5,365 nt of DNA from Methanosarcinales archaeon (GCA_030666765.1 DAOUXE010000109.1:1-5365); one strand, 5' to 3'. Positions 1-5,365 are shown, counted from the stretch's first letter. Notes: generated by a model from the sequence alone, not told the origin. Program-made: numbers and translations.

Positions 1-19
1 ACCTAATATGCACTTGGAG

Positions 20-67
20 TGTACGCGATGTGCTGAGCCTTTTTGTGTACGCGATGTTGTGAGCCTT
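20..67. repeat. Pair of 22-bp imperfect direct repeats
   Basis: Two 22-bp units, 20-41 and 46-67, both begin TGTACGCGATGT and end GAGCCTT. They match at 20 of 22 positions and are separated by a 4-nt T/G spacer, giving a period of 26 bp. They lie in non-coding DNA at the window edge. Paired sites of this size could be protein-binding sites or the end of a mobile element cut by the window. No transposase or target-site duplication is visible, so the nature of the repeat is open. The repeat itself is seen directly. Confidence 0.75.
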
Positions 68-75
68 ACCAGTTA

Positions 76-94
76 GGATATATTAGTTATATCC
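76..94. repeat. Short perfect inverted repeat (7-bp arms)
   Basis: GGATATA (76-82) and TATATCC (88-94) form a perfect 7-bp inverted repeat around a 5-nt loop. The arms are mostly A/T. About 8 nt further on, 102-110 reads on the minus strand as the T-rich TTTAGTTTT. This could help end transcription of the leftward dacZ-phosphoesterase unit, or it may be chance in AT-rich DNA. Everything else in 1-182 looks non-coding. Confidence 0.35.
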
Positions 95-182
95 CTCCAA
101 GAAAACTAAATTCTGGCCTAAGTTTAGGGAAATGACCTGCAACCATACAAATATCGTGCCATTGGATCCATATCCATATGAC

Positions 183-210
183 GATCTATAGCAGCAGGGT
201 GTTATAGATC
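183..210 (-). terminator. Hairpin at the 3' end of the phosphoesterase gene
   Basis: GATCTATA (183-190) and TATAGATC (203-210) are perfect 8-bp complements around a 12-nt loop, with one further C:G pair possible beyond a mismatch. The hairpin overlaps the TGA stop of the leftward metallophosphoesterase (209-211). No T-tract follows immediately on the minus strand, so it is not a classic intrinsic terminator. It may instead be a 3'-end stabilising stem. The structure is visible; the role is inferred. Confidence 0.4.
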
Positions 211-874
211 ACTTGACCCGGATGTTGTTGAACTGCACCTCAATACCCTCATCGATCGCGATGATCGCGCTCTGCCCCTGTGACGCCTGCCCGACATTCA
301 CGATTTCAGTTCCCTGTACATTCATCTCGCCTTGATCCTCGTGGATGTGCCCGCAGACGATCAGATCGACCTTGCCGATTGCGTGTGCAAGCGCATCGCT
401 TCCCGCGTTTCCATCCGGTATTCGGTCAAGCGTGTTCTTTGGGGGTGCATGTGATAGCAGAACGATCGTTCCATTGTCCTGGTCTGCCCGGATCAGGAGA
501 TCTTCGAGCATCACCGCGATCTCGTCTTCGGATCGCTCGAATGGCGTGTCAAATGGTGTCGGATTCGATCCGCCGATGCCTGCAAATGTGACGTTTTTGA
601 TAGTGTGCACAGCACCATCCAGATTGACGGCTTTTGATGCGTCGAGGGTTGTAAGGATGCTTCTCTGATCACAGTTCCCTGGAATCGCAAGCACAGGGCA
701 TCCGAGTGGTTCGAGCAGGTCGAGCAGTTCATAAGTTAGTTCGTCGGGTCCGAAATTGGTGATGTCGCCGGCGATCAGTATAGCATCGATACTCCCACCC
801 CGCCCTGCCTCACGCACAATGAGTGGAACGCGCGCATAATCGCCATGTGGGTCTGATATTGCCAGTAGTCTCAT
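209..874 (-). CDS. Calcineurin-like metallophosphoesterase (Icc-related)
   Basis: A 221-residue cytoplasmic protein with no signal peptide or membrane segment. The dinuclear-metal phosphoesterase motifs are all present in order: D8-x-H10 in SDPHGD, GD at 36-37 in AGDITNFG, GNCDQ at 66-70, H142 in LLSHAPP, and GHIHE at 175-179. GNCD replaces the commoner GNHE, as in YfcE-type phosphodiesterases. Fold and length fit the archaeal Icc-related phosphoesterase group, whose substrates are mostly unknown. The ATG at 874 is preceded by GAGGT at a 6-nt spacing, which supports this start. The gene lies 45 nt downstream of dacZ on the same strand, so the two are probably cotranscribed. That makes a cyclic dinucleotide or its linear breakdown product a possible substrate. 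This is inference from context only. Nucleases and 2',3'-cNMP or other phosphodiesterases share the same fold. Confidence 0.9.
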   Translation of the reverse strand: MRLLAISDPHGDYARVPLIVREAGRGGSIDAILIAGDITNFGPDELTYELLDLLEPLGCPVLAIPGNCDQRSILTTLDASKAVNLDGAVHTIKNVTFAGIGGSNPTPFDTPFERSEDEIAVMLEDLLIRADQDNGTIVLLSHAPPKNTLDRIPDGNAGSDALAHAIGKVDLIVCGHIHEDQGEMNVQGTEIVNVGQASQGQSAIIAIDEGIEVQFNNIRVK

Positions 875-919
875 GAGTATACCTCGATTGATGGTGATGG
901 CACGTCTGTCTTATATGTG

Positions 920-1756
920 TTACGGTAGCACCATCCACCCCATCCCACCAGGCTCGATCTCGATGATCTGTTCTCCACCCTGGTAGGCTCTGATCACACC
1001 TGACTCGGAGACGACAACCGCAACCGCATCGGTTTCAGCGGTGATCGCGGCTGATGCCGCGTGTCTGCCGCCAAGACCCTGCTGGATGCGCACCGATCTG
1101 GCATCCACATCGAGATACCTGCCTGATGCGCAGGCGACCCCCTCACCAGATATCACGAAAATGCCGTCCAGTTGCGCAAATTCCTTAAACGTCTCCCAGT
1201 TGCCATGGTCTGTGATTATCAGGTCATGTGGGTCGTGTCCTTTGAATGGGTTTAACAGGAGTTGGTGTGATGCGTGCAGAACGTTCTCCGCATCCCCTAT
1301 AACGAAGGCGGTGCCGATATGTCTTCCTTCTCTTCCTTCGAGTGCAAGTTCGAGTGCAAGTTCCATAACTGCGCGGAACGCATCCGAATTTACCAATCCC
1401 TCGCGTTCTTGCAGCGATTTTACCGCATAACTCTCTCTTGGATCGTATACAATAATCGAATCAAAATTTGGACCATCGATCACCCCAACGACCACACCGC
1501 TTATCGCGCCCTTCAGATACCCCGCGACAGCGATCCCCTGGATACGCGCATGGAGTACGGCCTCCTCCTTTTCGACGTGGTTCGGGATGATCCGGTACAG
1601 CAGATCAGATGCCTGCCTCGGCATAACCACGACCGGAATCCTGGTCTCTATCCCGATACGTTCGGAAGTATACGAATCCGGGAGTAGTATGGCGGATGCG
1701 TTGATGCATTCTGCAATGTCGACTGCCGACCGAAATAGCGCTTGTTTTGTCTGCGT
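920..1756 (-). CDS. dacZ: Archaeal diadenylate cyclase, DisA_N domain (non-canonical ACG start proposed)
   Basis: Makes cyclic di-AMP from two ATP (family knowledge). With the ACG at 1754-1756 as start the protein has 278 residues, close to what I recall for archaeal DacZ. An N-terminal part (about 1-110) precedes the DisA_N domain (about 115-265). Numbered from that start, visible motifs are EGREG near 140, FVIGD near 151, DGI at 197-199 (bacterial DGA), GLGGRHAASAAIT at 227-239 (bacterial RHR motif) and SESG at 250-253. The family-like text continues well upstream of the first canonical start, a GTG at 1628-1630: SAVDIAECINASAILL followed by TRIPVVVMPR. That GTG would give only 236 residues and has no good ribosome site. 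The in-frame TGA at 1766-1768 sets the upstream limit, and no ATG, GTG or TTG lies between. Upstream of and cotranscribed with the phosphoesterase gene. The product is confident; the exact start is not. Confidence 0.88.
   Translation of the reverse strand, partial: TQTKQALFRSAVDIAECINASAILLPDSYTSERIGIETRIPVVVMPRQASDLLYRIIPNHVEKEEAVLHARIQGIAVAGYLKGAISGVVVGVIDGPNFDSIIVYDPRESYAVKSLQEREGLVNSDAFRAVMELALELALEGREGRHIGTAFVIGDAENVLHASHQLLLNPFKGHDPHDLIITDHGNWETFKEFAQLDGIFVISGEGVACASGRYLDVDARSVRIQQGLGGRHAASAAITAETDAVAVVVSESGVIRAYQGGEQIIEIEPGGMGWMVLP
1339..1362 (-). repeat. Perfect 12-bp tandem duplication inside dacZ
   Basis: The unit CGAGTGCAAGTT occurs twice in tandem (1339-1350, 1351-1362), and the period-12 pattern extends to about 1337-1363. 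Being a multiple of three, it keeps the frame and encodes LALELALE in a helix just before the EGREG motif. It may be a recent slippage duplication, or simply a natural leucine/alanine/glutamate helix with matching codons. Confidence 0.7.
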
Positions 1757-1761
1757 AAAAT

Positions 1762-1767
1762 CCCCTC
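1762..1767 (-). promoter_or_regulatory. Shine-Dalgarno site that decides the dacZ start
   Basis: Read on the minus strand, GAGGGG is followed by five bases (ATTTT) and then ACG at 1754-1756. This 5-nt spacing equals that of the mmp15, mmp7 and 5209 genes in this window. It points to translation starting at the ACG position, even though ACG is not a normal archaeal start. The site overlaps the in-frame TGA that ends the upstream open frame. Confidence 0.6.
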
Positions 1768-1780
1768 AATTATGCATACG

Positions 1781-1821
1781 GATTATATGCACCCATTCAA
1801 TAAAAACCTCCCTGTCACAGG
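1781..1821 (-). promoter_or_regulatory. Candidate dacZ promoter region with a small palindrome
   Basis: Two TATA-like boxes can be read on the minus strand: TTTTTATT (1799-1806) and GCATATAATC (1781-1790). The first would place the start site near 1775-1780 and include the Shine-Dalgarno in the transcript. The second would give almost no leader. Just upstream of the first box is CCTGTCACAGG (1811-1821), a 5-bp-arm palindrome with one central base, placed where a BRE or regulator would bind. Promoter strength cannot be judged from sequence. Confidence 0.35.
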
Positions 1822-1893
1822 CGGGTGCTTATGAGTATGGAAAAAAGAACATATCTTTCAACCACAACATGCAATGTGACTGTATAGATGAAC

Positions 1894-1908
1894 CGCAAAC
1901 TATTTTAG
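1894..1908 (+). promoter_or_regulatory. Candidate BRE/TATA promoter of the mmp operon
   Basis: CGCAA (1894-1898) fits the archaeal BRE pattern and is followed by ACTATTTTAG (1899-1908), a weak TATA-like box. A start about 25 nt downstream, near 1930, would leave a leader of roughly 40 nt that includes the mmp5 ribosome site GAGGTGA (1963-1969). A second A-rich/TATA-like candidate lies at about 1839-1855. The remainder of 1757-1971 contains no recognisable small gene or RNA. Confidence 0.4.
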
Positions 1909-1971
1909 CCTCTATGATTCCAGACATACACGTACACCAGAATCAATCATATCATATCAATGAGGTGAAAC

Positions 1972-2433
1972 ATGGCGAATATCTTCATTTATCCAAGCAA
2001 CAGTCTGATCCTGTACGATCTGGTCGAGCGTTTCGGCCATGCGCCACTGGCAGTCATGCAGGAGATCAAGAAGAGAGTAACTACCGTGGGAATCGACTCA
2101 CCGCCGCTTAATATCACTCCGGAGGATCCGAAGATTGGGCTTAAGTATGCTGCTGTCGAGGTGCCTGCTGGCGTGCGCGGGCGCATGGCGCTTCTGGATC
2201 CGCTCCTTGAGGCGGCAGAGGCGGCAATCCTTGTCGAGGACGCACCGATCGGGTTCGGGTGCATGGGCTGCAATCGGACAAGCGAACTTGTAGGGTTCCT
2301 GATACGCGCAAAACATATCCCGATTCTCGAACTTGCATATCCAACATCGGATGGTATGGCAGAGGATTTTGTGTACCGGATATCCAAGTTTTTAGATGAA
2401 CTTGGAGCTGGTAAGGAGGTAAAGAATGAATGA
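1972..2433 (+). CDS. mmp5: Methanogenesis marker protein 5 (Mmp5)
   Basis: A 153-residue soluble protein recognised as methanogenesis marker protein 5, found only in MCR-bearing archaea; its biochemical role is not established. The N-terminus has a short beta/helix pattern ([20 protein letters not shown]). The best motif is [13 protein letters not shown] around C97 and C100, a CxxC that could bind metal, an Fe-S cluster or act as a redox pair. The ATG at 1972 follows GAGGTGA with about 2 nt between the run and ATG (a pairing core GAGG with 5 nt), consistent with a true start. First gene of the operon; its last 8 nt overlap mmp15, implying translational coupling. An association with MCR maturation or cofactor handling is inferred from neighbours only. 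Confidence 0.85.
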   Translation: MANIFIYPSNSLILYDLVERFGHAPLAVMQEIKKRVTTVGIDSPPLNITPEDPKIGLKYAAVEVPAGVRGRMALLDPLLEAAEAAILVEDAPIGFGCMGCNRTSELVGFLIRAKHIPILELAYPTSDGMAEDFVYRISKFLDELGAGKEVKNE

Positions 2434-3658
2434 AATCGAGGTCGCGCAGATATCTTGTGGTTCTGAATACACAGGAATTCAAGGAGAGATCGAATCGGCA
2501 GCAGAGCAGGTTGGAGCAAAGATCATCTTCCCGGACATCGATCTCGAGGAAGTGGGGGCGGCAGAGGCAAAGTTCGGGATCAAGGTGACGAGTCCTGACC
2601 TCAAACTGATGCTTGCCCGCGCAATCTCCGTAGTTGAGGGACATACCACCGCTGATGCCGTGTTCATCGGGACGTGTTTCAGGTGCGCAGAGGGCGCGCT
2701 CGTCAGAAACGAGATCCGCAGGTATATCCATGATAAATCAGGTCTTCCGGTTATCAGTTACTCTTATACAGAACGCACCACAGCAGATACGCTCCTCACA
2801 AGGATGGAGGCACTGACAACCATCGCAAAGAGGCGCAGTCTGCTTGCACGCGAGAAACAGACCGGGATTACAGCTGGAATCGATTCAGGATCGACCACCA
2901 CAAAAGCGGTGATCATGAAAGACAACGAGATTCTAGGATTCGGGTGGGTCAGTTCCACCGATGTCTTAAAGAGCGCGGAAGAGGCTTACTCAACCGCTCT
3001 TAAGGAATCCGGAATCGAAAGGGATGAGATCCAGGCGATCGGAGTGACTGGATACGGCAGATTCATACTGGGAAAGGAATTCAATGCTGATCTTGTCCAG
3101 GAAGAGATCACAGTTAACTCAAAAGGCGCGGTCTACCTTGCTGACCGGCAGAAGGGCGCAGCGACTGTAATCGATGTCGGCGGGATGGACAACAAGGCGA
3201 TATCGGTGCAGGATGGAATCCCTGGAATCTTTACGATGGGTGGGATCTGTGCCGGCGCATCAGGGCGTTTCCTTGAGATGACTGCAAAGCGTCTTGGCGT
3301 TGACATAACCGAACTTGGAAAACTTGCGCTTGCAGGCAAGGCATCCAACATCTCGATGAACAGCTACTGTATCGTATTCGGAATTCAAAGTCTCGTGAAC
3401 TCACTATCGAAGGGAGCGCGTCACGAGGATGTTGCAGCAGCAGCCTGTTATAGTGTGGCAGAGCAGGTCTTTGAGCAGCAACTCCAGGAGGTCGAGGTGC
3501 GGGAGCCTGTGATCATGGTCGGAGGCACGGCACTCATCGAAGGGCTACCGCAAGCGATGCGCGAACTGCTACAGGTAGAGGTGATTGTGCCACCTTATGC
3601 ACAGTTGATCGGCGCTGTCGGTTCCGCTCTCTTAGCATCAGGTTTTATCGAGGAGTGA
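2426..3658 (+). CDS. mmp15: Methanogenesis marker protein 15 (Mmp15), ASKHA ATPase of the HgdC/BcrA-BadF type
   Basis: A 410-residue protein with two parts. Residues 1-148 form a marker-specific N-terminal region with C11 (SCGSEYTG) and C84/C87 (GTCFRC). Residues 149-408 form the activator ATPase domain. Visible motifs are phosphate-1 [10 protein letters not shown] (151-160), phosphate-2 [12 protein letters not shown] (248-259) with M where dehydratase activators usually have [12 protein letters not shown] (272-282) and the adenosine motif VGGTA (365-369). C275 and C315, 40 residues apart, match the two cysteines that in HgdC hold one [4Fe-4S] cluster at the dimer interface. HgdC-type proteins use ATP to push an electron to low potential. 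A matching role in ATP-dependent reduction around MCR is plausible but inferred. The ATG at 2426 follows AAGGAGGT by 5 nt and overlaps mmp5 by 8 nt. Confidence 0.92.
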   Translation: MNEIEVAQISCGSEYTGIQGEIESAAEQVGAKIIFPDIDLEEVGAAEAKFGIKVTSPDLKLMLARAISVVEGHTTADAVFIGTCFRCAEGALVRNEIRRYIHDKSGLPVISYSYTERTTADTLLTRMEALTTIAKRRSLLAREKQTGITAGIDSGSTTTKAVIMKDNEILGFGWVSSTDVLKSAEEAYSTALKESGIERDEIQAIGVTGYGRFILGKEFNADLVQEEITVNSKGAVYLADRQKGAATVIDVGGMDNKAISVQDGIPGIFTMGGICAGASGRFLEMTAKRLGVDITELGKLALAGKASNISMNSYCIVFGIQSLVNSLSKGARHEDVAAAACYSVAEQVFEQQLQEVEVREPVIMVGGTALIEGLPQAMRELLQVEVIVPPYAQLIGAVGSALLASGFIEE

Positions 3659-3665
3659 CTGAAAC

Positions 3666-4262
3666 ATGTTGCCGCTCGAAGTGTTCAGGGTCGAGTCTCC
3701 GGATAAAACCGGCGCCGAAGCTTATGAATCAGTGATCCGCGATGTCCTCGCTGATCTGGAACTCACCACGGTATTGGGGCGTCTATGGGTATATATCGAT
3801 CCGGTCGAACCGTTTTTCCTCTTCTGTACGCTGATAAGAACCGGTCTTCCACCGATCTGTGTTAAGGATATGGCAGATATCTCGACAGGTACGCCGAGCA
3901 CTAAAAAGGTGGAGCTGAAACTCACAAACGAAGAGCATATCCCGACGCTGCTAAACATCCTTTGGATAGAGTACGGACGCGAGAACGTCTCGCAGCCAGA
4001 ACGGCTGGTGATAACGATAGACACCGATAACAAGGACGAAGTTGCGGAAAATCTTGCAGACGTGGTCATCGCAGATCCGCGCAGGGAGATCGAATCGAGA
4101 CTTGCCGATGCGCTGCTCCGGATCACGCCAGAAGGTTTTCGAGTACGCCATCACGTTTCAACCGGATCGGAGATGCTGTTTGTGGCATCAGAGGATCCTA
4201 TAAAGTCAGAGTGGATCAAGAAAGCTGAAGATATGATGGATCAACTGAAGGAGGGGTTATAA
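3666..4262 (+). CDS. mmp17: Methanogenesis marker protein 17 (Mmp17)
   Basis: A 198-residue soluble protein placed as methanogenesis marker protein 17 by its sequence and its position between mmp15 and mmp7. From memory of work on Methanothermobacter and Methanococcus, Mmp17 copurifies with the MCR activation complex together with Mmp7, Mmp3, McrC and the ATPase A2. Visible traits are two cysteines (C54 in LFCTLIRTG, C65 in PPICVKD), a charged central part, and a C-terminal RRE-ESRLADALLRITPEGF segment near 139-158. There is no nucleotide-binding motif, signal or membrane segment. The ATG at 3666 starts 7 nt after mmp15 ends and uses GAGGAGTGA (3650-3658), which includes the mmp15 stop. Its stop overlaps the mmp7 start (TAATG). 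Confidence 0.87.
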   Translation: MLPLEVFRVESPDKTGAEAYESVIRDVLADLELTTVLGRLWVYIDPVEPFFLFCTLIRTGLPPICVKDMADISTGTPSTKKVELKLTNEEHIPTLLNILWIEYGRENVSQPERLVITIDTDNKDEVAENLADVVIADPRREIESRLADALLRITPEGFRVRHHVSTGSEMLFVASEDPIKSEWIKKAEDMMDQLKEGL

Positions 4263-5185
4263 TGCTTGAACCGATCATGTATGAGGGCGGCGTCTTCAAA
4301 CATAACCTTGTCATCGAACTCATAGAGGATCTTGGTGGATATGTCCTCCAGACCAATTACATGCAGACTGAGGTCATGATCCAGATGCTCTGCCCGCATG
4401 AAGACATATCCATGCTCGAAGATATGGCAAAGGAACTCCGCGCCAAGATCACGAGAGCACCACTTACCGGAACTGATATCATCGTGATAGCGCCAACACT
4501 GGCATACCACCACCTTCCACACCATGCGTGTGATGTGGCAGAGTATATGCGCAGGTTTGGAGCAAATACAACGTTAATCGGGCTTGCAAGAGGTGTCGGG
4601 AGGCGGATTGCGCAGATATCCGCAAAAGAGCGTGTACTGGTTAATGAGCACGATCTTGCGGTATTTGCGCTCGGAAACTTCGAAGACTGCCTGATAAACA
4701 AGAAGTACGTCCTCTACAAGGATCTCGACGTGCCATGTATCATCACAGGTACGCCAGAACTTCCGGAGCCACCCATGTATGCGAAAGACTATGTCGGGCA
4801 TCTTGGAAGAATCGCGCATCGGCTGAAACTCGAAGGCGAACTTGACGCTCTTGACCGGCTGGTCGAGACTGTTGGTAAAACCCTTGACGAACAGCGGATC
4901 GAGATATCAAAGGATCCATTGACCACCCACCCAGCACGCATCATGAAGGAGATCAAGGAACAGATACCGGAAATTAATAAATCCCTCTCTCCAGCTCCTA
5001 TCACACTGCAACTCATGGGTGCCCGCGTAAAACTGTCATATTCACAATACAAGGAAGCGATCGGGAATATAACATTTGAGGAAGGCGTTACCCTCCGCGA
5101 GATTGCAAAGGTGCTGCCGTCAGAGGTGCGAGATTATATAATAATAAAAATATTACCGAAATCGGTGACCGGTTTCGTTATTTAG
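4262..5185 (+). CDS. mmp7: Methanogenesis marker protein 7 (Mmp7)
   Basis: A 307-residue soluble protein recognised as methanogenesis marker protein 7, a component reported in the ATP-dependent MCR activation complex. Characteristic text includes APTLAYHHLPHHACDVAEY (78-96), IGLARGVGRR (106-115) and EHDLAVFALGNFEDC (129-143). Cysteines at 44, 90, 143 and 159 and the His-rich HHLPHHAC stretch are candidate metal or cluster ligands. Which of them bind is not known from sequence. The C-terminus is built from codons unlike the rest: ATA four times and TTA, in an AT-rich run at about 5132-5154. The start ATG at 4262 follows AAGGAGGGG by 5 nt and overlaps the mmp17 stop by one base, so translation is coupled. 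It works with Mmp17 and probably with McrC, Mmp3 and A2, none of which is encoded in this window. Confidence 0.93.
   Translation: MLEPIMYEGGVFKHNLVIELIEDLGGYVLQTNYMQTEVMIQMLCPHEDISMLEDMAKELRAKITRAPLTGTDIIVIAPTLAYHHLPHHACDVAEYMRRFGANTTLIGLARGVGRRIAQISAKERVLVNEHDLAVFALGNFEDCLINKKYVLYKDLDVPCIITGTPELPEPPMYAKDYVGHLGRIAHRLKLEGELDALDRLVETVGKTLDEQRIEISKDPLTTHPARIMKEIKEQIPEINKSLSPAPITLQLMGARVKLSYSQYKEAIGNITFEEGVTLREIAKVLPSEVRDYIIIKILPKSVTGFVI
5130..5154 (+). promoter_or_regulatory. Candidate internal promoter in the 3' end of mmp7
   Basis: A run with only A and T from 5132 onward contains TTATATAAT, a good archaeal TATA-like box, inside a gene otherwise near 50% GC. A transcript starting about 25 nt further on (near 5160-5168) would give the next gene a leader of roughly 40-45 nt carrying its Shine-Dalgarno. 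Alternatively the run only reflects an Ile-rich C-terminus (YIIIKIL). Confidence 0.3.
5157..5177 (+). other. Stem-loop at the end of mmp7
   Basis: CGAAATCGG (5157-5165) can pair with CCGGTTTCG (5169-5177) across a 3-nt loop, with one G-U wobble in nine pairs. It ends 5 nt before the mmp7 stop. No T-tract follows, so it is more likely a processing or translation-modulating stem than a terminator, if it acts at all. Confidence 0.3.
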
Positions 5186-5208
5186 ACGTATGTGAGTCGG
5201 AGGCATGA

Positions 5209-5365
5209 ATGGACATCGAGAAGATCCAGAGGATCATGAGGATGGATCCTGAGGAGGCGACTGAGGAACTGCTTGATAGCGTTGAGAAGTACTACGGCGA
5301 GATACCTTACATCCTGCAGTTTATGAAGGAGACCCCGGAACTGCTGGTTCCGAAGATTCTCTATG
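5209..5365 (+). CDS. Carboxymuconolactone decarboxylase/AhpD-like protein (N-terminal part only)
   Basis: The first 52 codons of a gene that continues beyond the window. The ATG at 5209 is preceded by GGAGG (5199-5203) with a 5-nt spacing. Another ATG at 5205 is out of frame and closes after 15 codons. The visible text, with DPEEATEELLDSVEKYYGEIPYIL-like helices followed by FMKETPELLVPKIL, resembles the amphipathic N-terminal helices of carboxymuconolactone decarboxylase family proteins, which in archaea often begin this way. The catalytic CxxC/His part of AhpD-like members would lie outside the window, so redox activity cannot be judged. It follows mmp7 by 23 nt and could be read with the operon or from its own promoter. 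Confidence 0.6.
   Translation, partial: MDIEKIQRIMRMDPEEATEELLDSVEKYYGEIPYILQFMKETPELLVPKILY

Noticed and set aside
2..76. Open plus-strand frame from the window edge ending in TAG at 74-76, with a cysteine-containing tail
   Set aside because: Only about 24 codons, composed largely of the direct repeat read in two frames; not enough to claim the 3' end of a gene.
76..210. The two inverted repeats as ends of a small mobile element
   Set aside because: The arms of the two repeats are unrelated to each other and no target duplication flanks the interval.
1628..1630. GTG as the dacZ start codon
   Set aside because: It removes 42 residues of family-like N-terminal sequence and has no Shine-Dalgarno nearby, while a good one precedes the ACG at 1754-1756.
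1942..1960. ATCAT/ATCAA short tandem pattern before mmp5
   Set aside because: Five-base units in AT-rich leader DNA; too short and imperfect to claim function.
1587..2111. 174-codon plus-strand open frame spanning the dacZ 5' end, the intergenic region and the mmp5 start
   Set aside because: It overlaps two well-supported genes in other frames, has no ribosome site and its protein text shows no family-like pattern.
1989..2731. Long minus-strand open frames (176 and 196 codons) opposite mmp5 and mmp15
   Set aside because: They are antisense shadows of genes with clear motifs and strong ribosome sites; their translations are rich in Ser, Arg, Pro and Cys as expected of shadow frames.
1..5365. 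CRISPR array, tRNA, rRNA or defence genes
   Set aside because: No regularly spaced repeat series, no cloverleaf-like segment and no defence-type protein motifs were seen on either strand.

Overview
The window is archaeal and almost certainly from a methanogen or a methane/alkane-oxidising relative. Four consecutive genes encode methanogenesis marker proteins (Mmp5, Mmp15, Mmp17, Mmp7), which are confined to archaea that carry methyl-coenzyme M reductase (MCR). A fifth complete gene is an archaeal-type diadenylate cyclase (DacZ). Shine-Dalgarno sites are strong (GGAGG/GAGG, 5-7 nt spacing), base composition is about 50% GC and genes are tightly packed. The exact lineage cannot be read from this sequence alone.

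Layout. Positions 1-208 hold no supported gene: a 22-bp direct repeat pair (20-67), a 7-bp inverted repeat (76-94) and a hairpin (183-210) at the end of the first gene. On the minus strand, transcribed right to left, are dacZ (920-1756, start codon problematic) and then a calcineurin-like metallophosphoesterase (209-874). The intergenic stretch 1757-1971 separates this pair from a divergent plus-strand operon and should hold promoters for both. The plus-strand operon is mmp5 (1972-2433), mmp15 (2426-3658), mmp17 (3666-4262) and mmp7 (4262-5185). Its junctions are an 8-nt overlap, a 7-nt gap and a 1-nt overlap, and each start has its own ribosome binding site. After 23 nt a further plus-strand gene starts at 5209 and runs off the window; it looks like a carboxymuconolactone decarboxylase/AhpD-like protein.

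How the genes may work together. Mmp7 and Mmp17 belong to the machinery that reduces the F430 nickel of MCR to its active Ni(I) state in an ATP-dependent way. Mmp15 is an ASKHA ATPase of the 2-hydroxyglutaryl-CoA dehydratase activator type and keeps the two cysteines that hold the [4Fe-4S] cluster in that family, so it is a plausible ATP-driven electron donor. The divergent pair joins a c-di-AMP synthase to a phosphoesterase and may be a synthesis/turnover signalling unit. The most notable points are the absence of an ATG, GTG or TTG start for full-length dacZ, where an ACG sits at the ideal place after a Shine-Dalgarno, and the placement of a second-messenger module back-to-back with an MCR-activation operon.
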